From assembly GCF_023053635.1 (NCBI RefSeq), contig NC_086183.1, forward strand, positions 33,027,501 to 33,091,500: a DNA stretch of 64,000 nt, read 5' to 3'. The notes under the pieces are model-generated. The model was not told where the DNA came from and ran no database searches. It was given only the letters and a program-made list of their open reading frames with translations. Origin of the DNA: Elgaria multicarinata webbii (Eukaryota; Chordata; Lepidosauria; Squamata; Anguidae). The first letter of the stretch is position 1; every line of letters begins with the position of its first letter. Shown here one piece after another: positions 20,880 to 32,847 of this stretch. Position numbers and translations under genes: made by a program.

Positions 20880-22050
20880 CCCCCGCCCCAATTTCCAGTG
20901 GGGATGCTAAATTTTACTGGGTTTTGCAATTTGAAGTGGCCTGATTTGAGATTCCTGTTTCATGACGGAAATGTGCTAAGGTGATTCCACTGGGTGTCTC
21001 CCAACACTGTCCTCACGTCTTGTTTGTGGGTGCAAAGGTATTGATGCTTGTCCTGTCAGAAGGGCTTCCCGTGTGTGTGTGTGTGTGTGTTTATGAAGGG
21101 CGGGGGAGAGCTGACTGTGCACACATCTTGCGTGTGCATGGAAGCCTTCCTCTAGGAATGGCCCACGTCTACAAACAATGCATGGAACCACTTGGGAACG
21201 GGACTCTGGGACGTGAAACTGGGGGGTCCCTTGCAGTGTTGTGGCGGATGCCAGGGCAGGATGAAGTGGTGAGGGTCTTGGGTGACCCCTTTTCGATAGT
21301 TGTGCAGGCCCCCGGGGTGGCAAAATGTCTTGGGGCTACTCCGCACCCCTCCAGGGAAATAAATGGATAAGCCAGCTTGCACAGGTCCGTCCTATCACTA
21401 GGCAGAGTTAAGCAGTCACCTCAGGCAGCAGTTGCTGGGACGCAGGACCAAGGTGCTGGAAGAGAGAGCGGAGAGCCAGCGGCCTGCCATGTGCCTGTTC
21501 ACCTAGCCTGCTGCTTTCAGAGGTGGTGACGGACACTATTTCATCGCCAGAGTTGAAGAAACAGGCCAATCGGCTTTTGTATATGGCATGGGAGAGGACA
21601 GAACCTGGTTCTTCACCTCCAGCTGAAAAAAGTCTTGGGGCGCTCCTGGTTCTGCATGTGTGAGCTCCATCAGACGAGTGTTTTATTGCACAATCGTTAC
21701 TGGGTCCCTCTTACGAAGTCGTCTGCCTCTTGCACCTTCTAGCCTTCTTCACGCCACAAAAAACCCTCCACCCACCCACGCACGCACAAAACCCAGTAAG
21801 TCCGACTTATTTTTAAAGACGGAAGTTGCTGCTCTCTCCTGCTGTGTGCAGGAGAAGCAGCGGGATCAAAATGGCCCACTGAACGGGCCACAGGCACACA
21901 TTGTTTACTTCTTCTTTCAAAAGAGGAAGTAATGAGAGACAAATGCGCCGGTGGAGAAGCGAGGGTAAGCAAACACGATTTCCCCCTGTGTGATGACGCT
22001 GTGTGTTTGGGAGTAGCACATGATGATGTCTAGCCTTATAGCTACTGTGT
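20880..22050. other. Stretch without a recognised gene
   Basis: A (GT)n run lies at about 21,070-21,091. No exon was recognised on either strand. It may contain the true 3' end of dlc (minus-strand AATAAA candidate near 21,683). Confidence 0.35.
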
Positions 22051-24160
22051 GTAAACGTAGAAAAACTGTGCAAGGAAACAGCAGGTTGGTTTTCATTGAG
22101 CAAAATAGATATTTTATATAACTTTCTTTTGAGAGAAAGGACCATACATAAAAAAGAAAAGTTACAGATGGGGGTGAGGTGGGAGGGGGAGGTATATAAA
22201 CATGACACTTATAAATATACAGTATATACAACTTAAATAGGTATATAAAGTATCTCCAGCAGATTTTTTTTTTGTATACAATATTTCTTGTGTATTTTTA
22301 AATTAAGAGGAAAAATAACATGGGAGCAGGGGAGAAACAATTTAAAAAGTAGTAAGAACTGCTGCCCACCCCATAATATTTTTATTAGAACTTGTGACAC
22401 TAGGAACTGAGGTTGAAATTTTAATTTAAAAAACAACAGAAGACTTTAACATAAAAGGTTGCCACAACTGGTATTGTAGTGAGATGACTCCGTTGTTACC
22501 TCAATTCAGGCTCTGAAAGCAAGACTTCCAATTTTTTTTTACTGACAAAATACTTACCGTTATTGGGAGGGAAAATCAATATGTGAAGGTTCACAGCACT
22601 ATTTGTCAGAACTTAAGTTCACCTCTCCAGATTTTTTTTAAAAAATAGAAAAATGGAAAAACAGAATAAGCAATCTCAACGTTAATCCAATTTGTCATAT
22701 AAATCTCACTAGGTCCTATCTTGTTTTGATATAAAAAAATAGTTCTTTATCCACGAAAGAATTTCAGACCAAGGGCAAATCTGGGCCCTTTGTATGTAGC
22801 ACGTTCGCATGTTGACGTTGCTTTAGGTGCAACCCGGAGAGATCTCTCCGTGGCCGGACGGGCTGTAAGGCAGGTGAGCTGATGGTGTATTTTGAGATAA
22901 TCTCTACCAGCAGATGGGGAAAGCCGTCCCAAGCAACTCCAAGGGCACAAAGTCCTGATGAACAGAACCCATTCTATTGCTACCCAAGAAAGGACGGCTT
23001 TCTGTGAATTTTGGTGTGTTCACATATCATTAATTTAAATAATCATAATCATAATAATGCAATGGGGAATATGCTCATTATGAGATGAGAAATCTCTGCT
23101 GTCTTCTCAAGTTCACTTCTCTTGTACAACTGCTGACCCCACATGGTGAAAGCGTGGCAAAACCTTCACTCGGGAAACCCCTGGAAGAACTGGCATTTTT
23201 CACTTTGCGGTGACAGCGCCTTGCAAAATAAAACCGTGTGCATTTGCCCTTTCACAGAATACTATATCTAAGCGAGGAATTTGGCATGTCCTGCCTGCCA
23301 GTTTCAAAGCAGCACTGCGATTGACTACTCAGAGGTTCCCTAGCCCTGCCTCAGAGGGAGTTTCCGGCGTCCTTGGGGTCCTCTTAACATTTCACCTCTG
23401 GTTGCTTCTTTACAACCAAACCACTGCCAATGGAACGGCCACTGTGTTTTAATGTATTTTTTTTAATGCAAGTTGCCCTGGGGATCTTTCAGGAACAAAA
23501 AGCAGGAGAGAAATCCAATCAATCATAACTTCCTCGTTTGAGAGGCTTGTTTTCTACACCTGTCCAATGGCTGGGGGGAAAAAAAGAGTGTTTCCCTCCT
23601 TCAAATGGCGAGGGAAGAATGACAGTAGCCCACACACCTGTAGGGAAAAGCATCCACACTAAAAATAAAAAAAAGACATGCAAAAATGACTTCAGTCCTG
23701 GCACTTGTGTGAGAAAAGGGCCTGCCTTTTCTACAAATCAGACAATCTTAGCGCAGCCTGTGTTTCTCCCAAATCTGCCCCTCCCCCCACACCCCAAATG
23801 AGCCTCCCCCCCTTTCTCAACGGAAATCCCAGACAAAATTCTCCAAACCCAGCTTTAATTTTCCATTCTGCGATCCATGGGTAAGTCTCCATTCCTAAGG
23901 TCTGTGAGTCAGTCTCAATGCAAAAATAAAATTAAAAAATAGCAGCAAGAATAAATATTAAATATTTTCCTTTAAAAAAGGAGTCTTTTTTTATATATAA
24001 TACTATATAGATTAAAAAAAAACCCCAATAATGGTAAGGTATTAGCTGCTCCAGGAGTCCATTCAGTGTGCTCTGTAAACATTCCTTTAGCTGAGAATTT
24101 GGAAGAAAAATACAATGAAATACAGTTGTCAGATTCCAAGGCTTGGGAGAAGATTCTTCT
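22050..24160 (-). other. dlc: Candidate dlc 3' UTR, repeat-poor AT-rich stretch
   Basis: It follows the proposed V-stop exon. The stretch is unusually poor in recognisable repeats for this window and rich in T/A runs, as long 3' UTRs often are. A weak old LINE-tail-like piece is seen near 23,440-23,525. Minus-strand AATAAA candidates occur near 22,380 and 21,683. The extent is inferred; no open frame of interest was seen. Confidence 0.35.
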
Positions 24161-24166
24161 TTAGAC
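24161..24166 (-). CDS. dlc: dlc last coding exon: final Val plus stop
   Basis: Searching the minus strand downstream for an acceptor followed by GTN-stop gave ATTCATTTCTAG|GTCTAA, with a pyrimidine-rich stretch before it. Joined to the previous exon it ends the protein ...CIYATEV-stop, the PDZ-binding C-terminus conserved in Delta ligands. Only six coding bases lie here; the rest of the exon would be 3' UTR running toward 22 kb. The match is short, so chance is possible, but phase, acceptor and expected residue all agree. Confidence 0.7.
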   Translation of the reverse strand, partial: V

Positions 24167-26084
24167 CTAGAAATGAATATGAAAGAGGGGGGCAGAGATT
24201 AGGACAGAATATAATGGCTAAGTGATACCTTCTGGCCCACCCCCCACCCCCCACCCCCCTTCTCCAGAGCTTAGAATCTCCTGAAAACTTTCCCAAGGAA
24301 GGAATTAGCCCTTCAAGGATGAGATAAAGCACCGTAAACTCCTGCATAGGGTCACTAGCCAAGCTGCAGCTCTGGTTGCAATGCTGTTTTCCCAGAGAGG
24401 CCTCTTATGAGCCTCCAGGCTACAAAATGCCTTTCCACCCAGAACACGGAGGTTGCTCCCTCCGGACAAGGAAACGGACTGCAGCCACCGGCCGTGTTCC
24501 TAGCTGCAGGGAAACTTCAGAAACGACAGGAGGAGAAACACCAATCCAGCCATGGTAGAAGCAAGGGGCAGGGCCTGCATATATGGGAAGCAATGCAGGT
24601 CCTGGACACCACCAGTGCTGCAGCCACACACATGGAAATTTGGTACAACGTGGACTTCTGTGAAACCTCGGACATTTCTCCATGGCAGATCTATGATCAT
24701 TGCTTTTGCCTGGCTCAAGAGAATGTGCTCACCAACACTTTCAGAAAGTAAAAGGGGTTTTTTTGGTGCCACCTGCCATCAGCAACCCTGGATGACCTTG
24801 ACTAATATCTGGTCCTGTTAGGACGGGGGAGTTGGAGGCAGAGAGGTGCTTGACCTTCGTGTGACATATTCAGAGTGTCCGATCATTATAGTCTTAGCAG
24901 TTCTCTCTTCAGTTCAAAACTGTGGACGTTATGCTGGTGACATCGCGTCGTTACACAGAAATAAAGATCAAGGTGTAAATTCGGAAAGGGAGCCTCTTTA
25001 TAATGTTCTACAGATAAACAAAATGGCGTTTAAGGGAGATGGTTCACCCACCCCACCCCAGCAAACAGTCAGGGGATGGTCCACCGTGAGTACTCACCTG
25101 TGCGTTGTCCTCCTCTCAGGTGCCACACCAAGCGATGCGGTTTACTTCTCTGAGGCCAGGAGGGAGGCAGACTTGTGTAACACACATTGATTGGAGACTG
25201 CCATGAGGCGCCCCAGACCCCTTCCTGCAGCCTCCAAGAGCAAACTCCTTCCAAAGTTGCGTCAACCATTCATTCACGAATACACATTACTTTAAAAAAT
25301 GAACACAGATGTTGTGAAGAGGGCTTTGCAGATAAGGCTCTTTGTCTTTCATAGCATCCCTGGCCATCCGTCCTGGATGAGGAGACCCATTCCAAGGAAT
25401 AACCGGATCCAACAGTTTCAAGTCCAAGAGACCCAATGGTGAGACAGGGAAGGTTTTGAGGTAACGACCCACGAGGTTAGGACCAAATGAAAACCTTCAC
25501 ACCATGGTCCTGAGTTTTCTTTTCTTTTTCCACCCTCTCCTTTTATCTGGATGGGTGGGACAGAGTGGCACCTGAGAGAATTGGAGGAGGGCAATTCACA
25601 GGTGAAGTTGCTGCACCATTGGCCATTCTTCAGGTTGTCTCAGGTGCCACTCCAAAAGATGGGTGGTATCAAAGCAGGTCACACTTACAAGCAGTGACAA
25701 ATTGCAATTTTTTAAAAAGAAAAGCTGGATCTATTACGCTTTCTACGATACTCTCCCAAACACAGCTGATCAAATTTAAGGTGTAGCCATTGATAGTAGC
25801 ATTCACCCAAGTGCAACCTCAACTGAAGCAAAAGTATTCTTTGATGTCCAACTAGCTGCTCCGCACGTCTGTCCTCTGGAAGCCTGGTGGGATCACTTGG
25901 CCATGTGCAAGACGCAAGGAAGGAAAGACAACTGTGAGTTGGTCACACTGTGCTGCCTCTCAGTTGTACACTCAGGAGGAGGGAGCGCTCACCTTTCCAC
26001 GGTGCTCCTGAGGGTACCTGGATGAATTTTGGGCCTCTTACTTGCCAGTTTGAGGCCTGCTGAGAAGGGCAGCTTGGCTGAGGA
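24167..26084. other. Part of dlc intron 8, no recognised repeat or exon
   Basis: Nothing could be identified except a C-rich run near 24,240-24,262. Open frames of 60-114 codons occur on both strands without family resemblance. Confidence 0.35.
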
Positions 26085-27480
26085 TGAGCCGTGGTCCCAG
26101 GGGCAGTCTCCAATCAAAGTTTCCTATATTGTCTGCCTCCTATAAGCCTGAGAAGGAACCTCAAGGCATCGCGTGGAGGAGGCACCTGAGCCAAATGGAA
26201 GAAATTGACATTGGACTTACCATGGAGGTTTTGTCTCATCGGTGGATGGAGGGAATCCCAGAGTGGGTTCTTCTTTCCACTTGCTCCAGCAGACAGGGCC
26301 ATGTAAACCAGCAAACTTTATTCCTTCTGGTGGGAGGAGGGGGGAACCCTTTCCCATTTGGGGATATAATGAGGCCACCCTGTCACTTCACAACTGGAAA
26401 AAATCTTCAGAAAGTTAAAACTCACAAGAAGATGCAATGGAAACCTGAACAGATGAGGAAGGGGGGTGGGGAGAGAAAGAGGTGTTGGTGTTGGGAGAGA
26501 GAAATGCTGCACTAAACCTTGGGGCCAAAGGCCACCCCTTGCTAGTTTACCACACAGGTGAGCTTAGGATACCCTCCTCCTCTGATGAGAAGACACCTTC
26601 AGAACAGGCCCAATGTTCCTTTCTCCATCATAGTCATAGAATAGTAGAGTTGGAATGGAAGGGGCCTCTAAGGCCATCAAGTCCAACCCCCTGCTCAATG
26701 CAGGAATCCACCCTAAAGCATCCCTGACAGATGGTTGTCCAGCTGCCTCTTGAAAGCCTCTAGGGTGGGAGAGCCCACCACTTCCCTAGGTAACTGATTC
26801 CATTGTCGTACTGCTCTAACAGTCAGGAAGTTTTTTCTGATGTCCAGCTGGAATCTGGCTTCCTGTAACTTGAGCCCGTTATTCCGTGTCCTGCACTCTG
26901 GGAGGATGGAGAAGAGATCCTGGCCCTCCTCTGTGTGACAACCTTTTAAGTATTTGAAGAGTGCTCTCATGTCTCCCCTCCATCTTCTCTTCTCCAGGCT
27001 AAACATGCCCAGTTCTTTCAGTCTCTCTTCATAGGGCTTTGTTTCCAGACCCCTGATCATCCTCACTGCCCTCCTCTGAACACGCTCCAGTGGAGGAGGG
27101 TATCCCAGAGCAGAGGGTTCCAAAGCTAACCTACAGTGCCGATGGGGAACTTTGCTGCCTTCCAGACTTAAGAAGGTCGGCGTTCCTGAGGTTCCTACCT
27201 CCCATTCTGTAGTGACTAATGAATGAAGAAGCAGAAGGCGAGGTGCCGGCCATACAAACCTCTACCAATGAGGCTTGCCTTTTAGAAGGGGGTGGATGGC
27301 GACAGGGTTGCTCATGCCCCGTGCAAGCCCTGTCGCTACAGGGAAGGGTTTTTCCTCCCACCAGAAGGCATAACGTTTGCTGATTCTCATGGCGCTCCTT
27401 GTTGGAGCAAGTGGGAGGAGCCATCTGCTCCAGAAGTCCCTCTGTCCACCGATGGAGAACTTCAGTTTCACGTCGAGGTG
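26085..27480. repeat. Inverted pair of one repeat, split by CR1
   Basis: The passage CATCGGTGGATGGAGGGAAT...CACTTGCTCCAGCAGACAGG...CTTCTGGTGGGAGG at 26,238-26,336 (plus) recurs on the minus strand from about 27,460 down to 27,350. GGATACCCTCCTCC also recurs, at 26,568 (plus) and near 27,103 (minus). The arms point toward each other with a CR1 at 26,633-27,091 between them. The family is not recognised. Confidence 0.55.
26633..27091 (-). repeat. CR1 LINE, RT C-terminus to 3' end
   Basis: The open minus frame reads [36 protein letters not shown] and LTVRAVRQWNQLPREVV. The 3' repeat TCATAGAATAGTAG is at the low end. Confidence 0.92.
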
Positions 27481-28116
27481 CCTTTACTCATCTCTTGTAC
27501 TTGATCCTGAAACATTTAGTGCTTGCATATTTTAAAAAACAAATTTCCGCATTCAAATCCAAACTCCTCATTGCAGCTTGTCTGCTAGTCCTGTCTGTGA
27601 CAATTAGACTTTTCTGAATTATTCCGGTGCATAGCCCCACTTCCGAGAACGAGGGAATCGCATCACTTTGAACGGGGATTTTTGTTAGCTAATCTCCGGA
27701 AAAGCGAGGCTGAAGCGCTACCGATTGGTGAATAATGCATGAGTCAATTGTCTTACAGATTCAAGGCATGCATCACGGAAAAGAAGGAAAAGGTTTGGCT
27801 TACCCATAATATTTGTACAAACAAGAGCTCGACCAGTCAAGACTTCCTGTGGAACTCAACTATCACAGCAGTGTAAAAGGAGCCGTGCACATTACACTCA
27901 CACAATAAGTCTCTCCGGCTATCGAGGAAACCCAGAGAGCCACTTCTGGATCTGGGTGTTCCCTGGCCCATAATGCCTTGCGCCTCCTGCTTGTGCAATT
28001 CACTCTCAGCAAGCTACATGGTGTACCCAGGAACAGGCTGCATTGCACAGACAGATGAAATCTTGCCTGCACAGGCAGGCCTTTTCCTTATCTTGCTCAG
28101 AGGACCCACTTGACAG

Positions 28117-28406
28117 CATAGAATCATAGAACAGCAGAGTTGGAAGGGTCCTCTAAGGCCATCGAGTCCAACCCCCTGCTCAATGCAGGAATCCACCTTA
28201 AAGCATCCCTGACAGGTAGCTGTCCAGCTGCCTCTTGAAGGCCTCCAGTGTGGGAGAGCCCACAACCTCCCTAGGTCATTGGTTCCATTGTCTGATGTCC
28301 AACTGGAATCTGGCTTCCTGTAACTTGAGCCCCTTATTCCACGTCCTGCACTCTGGGAGGATCGAGAAGAGATCCTGGCCCTCCTCTGTGTGACAACTTT
28401 TCATGT
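28117..28406 (-). repeat. CR1 LINE 3' end with internal deletion
   Basis: It starts CATAGAATCATAGAACAGC. The usual text between CATTGT and CTGATGTCC (about 35 bp, including the CTGCTCTAACAGTCAGG block) is missing. Confidence 0.88.
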
Positions 28407-28818
28407 ATTTGAAATGACTTGCTTGCACAGTGTTGACCAGCTCCTCCCTCACCCCACCCCACCCCCCGCCCCATAGCGCCAGCTGTGAGTGGGGAGGGCT
28501 TGGTCCCAGCCATGCAGGCTACAGCCTGCTCTAGATCTAGCCAAGGGGAAAGGCGACCTGCTGTTCTCCAGATGTTTGGACTCACAGAGTCCCTGACAAT
28601 TTTCCATGCTGGCGGGGACTAACAGAAAGCGTAGTCCAAAACATACATAGGATACCAGGTCGTCTGCCCCGGTCTAGGCCATGTACCAAGGCCTACTCAC
28701 AATATTTCAAATATTGGTGCCCACATTAATTAGAATTAAAATGAAGGGGGAGGGGTCACATATGCAAATGACAGGGACATTTTAGCTTTTTCTAAAATTG
28801 AAAACAATTTCTGAAAAT

Positions 28819-29099
28819 CGTAGAATCATAGAATAGCAGAGTTGGGAGGGGCCTACAAGGCCATCGAGTCCAACCCCCTGCTCAATGCAGGAATCCGCCC
28901 TAAAGCATCCCTGACAGATGATTGTCCAGCTGCCTCTTGAAGGCCTCTAGTGTGGGAGAGCCCACCACCTCCCTAGGTAACTGATTCCATTGTTGTACTG
29001 CTCTAACAGTTAGGAAGTTTTTCCTGATGTCCAGCTGGAATCTGGCTTCCTTTAACTTGAGCCCGTTATTCCGTGTCCTGCACTCTGGGAGGATCGAGA
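28819..29099 (-). repeat. CR1 LINE 3' end
   Basis: From TCGTAGAATCATAGAATAGC to GCACTCTGGGAGGATCGAG. Confidence 0.9.
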
Positions 29100-29247
29100 A
29101 TAATACAATGCATTATTCTTGCTAGCCATACAGCCAGATTTTTGCTAGTCAAGTCTCATAGTTATAATACCCTTGCTAACGATGCTTACCAGTTAGAGCA
29201 TGGACTGGCTAGAATCAACTGAGAAAAGAAAATCCTCATTCATTTCT

Positions 29248-29722
29248 AAGAGCTTTATCACACCAGCGTTATACTGTGCAATCACTGCGAATTGCATGCA
29301 AAGGACTCCGAAGTGTTCCACCTTATAATCTGCTTTGATTGTGAAGTATTCCCATGCATCCTGCCTTAATTGTGCAATAAAGCCAAAAGATTCGCCCTAT
29401 TTTGCCCCTACTTTTTGAGTGTATCTTCTGAGCCGCCGCTGGGGCGCAGGAGCAGGATTTTAAAGGAATACTTACATCTGCGTAAGATTTAAAGAAAAGA
29501 CACCAAGATTGGCGCAGTGATAGATATTAGGGAGAGCTTTAAGCATACCAAATTCGAATCGGATTGGGTCACCCATTGATTTTTTATGATTTTTTTTACA
29601 TTTCCCCCCTTAAACTCACTTCCTGGTATGCAAAGGATCGCTGTCGCCCGGTAGCAAAAAGAACAACCGCGAAAGCTTAGCGCTACGGGGAGAATCCAAG
29701 GGAAGCAGGGATGTGGGATGAA
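29248..29722. repeat. Unclassified interspersed repeat, copy 2
   Basis: From GAGCTTTATCACACCAGCGT to ATGTGGGATGAAGCTC. Same order and orientation as 10,718-11,276, including TGGGTCACCCATTGATTTTT, and GGCGCAGGAGCAGGATTT. Moderately diverged. Confidence 0.7.
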
Positions 29723-30237
29723 GCTCTATATCTCTGTGGGTAGTTTTGGCCTAGACATACCCCCTCTTGCTCCTCCTAACTCAGAGTTCTGGTGAGGCTA
29801 AACTGCCCTTCTGAGCTCCTTGCAGAAAGGATGAGAGTCATAATTTCAGTCTGTGACTTCCAGTAGGCTGAAATTTAGGAGGTTTTGGGGGGAGGGGTGG
29901 AAGAGGTTTGGGGGAAAGGAGTTGTTCAATATACCATCGCTTAGAAAACAGTAAGCTGTACGTTGGAACAACACTCACGGGCTTGGTCCAATCGGGTACA
30001 CATTGCTATTACACATCCTTACCTGGGAGTAAGTCTTATTGAACTCAATTGGACTTACTTCTGAGTAGACCTGCATAGGATTGCAATGTTATGCACTGTT
30101 AGTCAGATTCAGATCTCCAGTGTTATTTACACTGTCAGCTCTCAAAAATGCCTTTTGGAATTTTACAGTGAACGGACAAGGCAGGCCTTGCGCATGACCG
30201 ATACTGCATCAAACATTAACCTAGTACCTAGTCTCCC

Positions 30238-30354
30238 TAGGGTGACCGTATGGAAAGGAGGACAGGACCCCTGTATCCTTAACAGTTGTATAGAAGAGGG
30301 AATTTCACCAGGTGCTGCATGCATACAAATGACACCTGCTGAAACTTTTTAAAA

Positions 30355-30399
<45 letters not shown>

Positions 30400-30768
30400 C
30401 AATGTACATGGTGCTGTACATAGTAAAAGAATAAAACAGCAACACCTTATTACATTCTAATAAAATCATAATAAAATAATAAGGGAAAAGAATGCACCAG
30501 ATAGGCACAGGGGACAATAAAACGAACAGTGTGAAAGAAAGAACAAAGTCAAGTTCTAACAGCTGTAGAAAAAAGAAAAGTTTTCAATTGAGATTTAAAA
30601 GCAGAAATTGAACTCATGTTCTGCAAATGCTCTGGAAGAGAATTCCAGGCAAAAGGGGCAGTGATAGAAAATGGACAAAGCCGAGCAAGAGAAGTAGAGA
30701 CCCTTGGGCAGGTAAGAATGGTTAAAGATACAGGAGCCCGGTCCTCCTTTCCATATGGCCACCCTACA
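30238..30768. mobile_element. AGGGTGACC MITE split by an L2-like insertion
   Basis: The left part is TAGGGTGACCGTATGGAAAG then TCCTTAACAGTTGT; the right end is CCTCCTTTCCATATGGCCAC. Between them (about 30,350-30,718) lies a reverse-oriented L2-like tail with (ATT)n, ATGTACATGGTGCTGTACAT and a degraded LINE 3' part. Confidence 0.72.
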
Positions 30769-31213
30769 TTAGATACTTCTTTCCTGACCTTACATTTTTC
30801 AGCATAAGAAAAGAAAGCCTTAAATTTGACTGCATTCTGCAGGGCTTGAAGGATTACGTGCGGTTTTGTAGCTGTGAAAAAAGAAATCTTCTTCTAGCTG
30901 TATGTGGATTAAACTCCTAGCTAGGACCCAGTACTGAGACTTGCTTGAAGGTACAAACTCAGTTGAACTGAGAAAAAGCAGATTCCTCAGGTGCAATTTG
31001 TTACAGCTGGGACGGGCATCGATTACCTAGTCTTATTCCACCCCAATTCCCAGACGAGATTTCTTTTTTTAAAAAAAAATGTAATGCAAAGATTGAATGC
31101 ATATATGCATGAAATTGTTTTGTTTTTGTTTTAAAGAGACACAGATATGTTTAAGAAGCTGAGCAGCCTATTGGATGCCTGAGCAATGGGGGGGTGGCAA
31201 GATTGAGCTATCT

Positions 31214-31689
31214 CAGGCCTCAGCTAGACCTACCGGTTTAGCGTGACGGAGGGGTGAAGATCTCACAATATTTTTATCGTGAGATTTCCCCTTCTGTTTA
31301 CACGCAGTTCGCAATGCCCTCAAAGTAAGAGGACGTCGTGCCCGCCATTTTGGTTTTGTTTTAAAGAGGAAGGAGTGCACGAGTGCTCGTGCGCAAAAGG
31401 TGAGTGTTGTTGTGTTTTTTTTAAAAAAAATCCTGCTCCACCCCACCCCACCCCCGACGGGCGCAGAGCTCCTGAGGAGCTCCGTGCGCAGGTCCCAGCT
31501 CCTCACGAGTAACCACGAGGCGCTGGGACAAACCGTGACGCCCGCCTACACGTTCCACCGTCTCGGGGTCAGCCTGAGGCTGCGGAAAAAGCGGCCCTAA
31601 AGTGTAGGGTCATATCCTGGGGAAATGCAGGGATCTTCCCTCTCTGATCCCAGGATCCCCTGTGCGTTATGTCTAGCTATGGCCTCCCT
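31214..31689. mobile_element. GC-rich MITE with AGGCCT-AGCTAGAC ends
   Basis: The left end AGGCCTCAGCTAGACCTACC is mirrored by TATGTCTAGCTATGGCCTCC at the right. The interior is GC-rich with CpGs. It looks like a non-autonomous DNA transposon. No clear target duplication was found. Confidence 0.55.
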
Positions 31690-31895
31690 CTCCAGTCCAG
31701 CATTCTACTCGCTGGTGTAGATGTACGTCCCATCAACTACTTACTGCCCACGTGGGTGAAGAGGCTGCTGCGCCCATGCAAAACCCACTACATCTGCCTG
31801 CTTTTAAGCTGCACGGTGCTTCCTGTCACCCCTGGGCCCACACTAGCCCCCCGAGCTAACTAGGGGCTGCCAGAGTCCACGCTCATGTTCGTTAC

Positions 31896-32010
31896 CTCAG
31901 TTGCATATATGCATTGCTCCATCTGGTCTGGGATGGTGTAGATAGGGTGGTAGGTTCCTTCTTTGGGATATCCAGCAGGAGCAGAGGACCGGAGGGGCTC
32001 AGATCTTTTA
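31896..32010 (-). CDS. dlc: dlc exon with distal cytoplasmic tail, ending ATE
   Basis: The acceptor follows a long CT tract (CCTCCGCTGTAG). The exon continues the tail as (N)KRSEPLRSSAPA, then GYPKEGTYHPIYTIPDQMEQ and CIYATE. This aligns with the remembered zebrafish DeltaC end YPKEGVYHPVYIIPEHIEQ...FATEV. The donor GAG|GTAACG falls exactly before the final Val. If that donor is not used, the frame reads on about 10 residues (VTNMSVDSGSP) to a TAG at 31,860-31,862, hiding the PDZ-binding end. Confidence 0.9.
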
Positions 32011-32639
32011 CTACAGCGGAGGAAGAAAGAAAGAAGGAAAGTGTTAAGATGAGTGGAGGAGTCAGGTTTGTTGTCCAGATCTGCGCCCGAGAGAGCTGGC
32101 TGTGCTTACTCATCGGGGAGTTGAAGACGTCTGCACAACACAACCATCACCGCAAAAAGGTCTTGGCGCAAGGCAGCAGTGGACCGTAGCTTGGTTACGG
32201 TGGGTTTCCCAACTAGGATATCCGAAATAAGAAACTGCCTTGTTTAAGTCAGACCAAGATGCCTCCAGGACACAGCTGTGCAGACCTCAGGCTTCTGCTT
32301 TGTTTTGTACTAGAACTTCAAGGACCACCAACCGGAGGCAGATGCAAAATGGAGGTCTGCAGGGCTGGGTGGGTTCTGTACGTTAGAATCGAGGACCAGG
32401 GTGCTGCTCAGCAAATGCTTAATCCAATGCCTTGGTTTTTCATTACCATCCTGAGCTCACGGCCCTTTCTCACACAGAGATCCACACCTGGATTCCTCCC
32501 ACCTTTCCTTCAACAAAGCAGCCTAATTTGGGTGTGTGTGCAGGGGGGGGAACCTCTTTTTGTTGCTGCTGTTGTTAAATCACTGGGAGCCAGAAATTCT
32601 TGTTGATCTGCAAATTGTCCTGAGATTTACAGGTAATTT

Positions 32640-32730
32640 ACAGGTAATTTGTGAACTGGCCAGAGAGCTTCGGCTATTGGGCAGTATAAAAATGTAATAT
32701 ATAAATAAATAAATAAATAAATAAATAAAT
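32640..32730 (+). repeat. L2-like 3' tail
   Basis: AGAGAGCTTCGGCTATTGGG then CAGTATAAAAATG and (TAAA)n. The same short tail stands alone at 34,731, 35,060 and 55,035. Confidence 0.85.
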
Positions 32731-32847
32731 CTACTTTCTGCCCACCCCTGCCTAAGAAACTCACAATCAGGGCATAGGTGGGAAGGCCTGCAACCAGTAA
32801 GAGGTTGCGTTCAGCTGTTGTGACTAATAATAATTCTCTTCATCACA

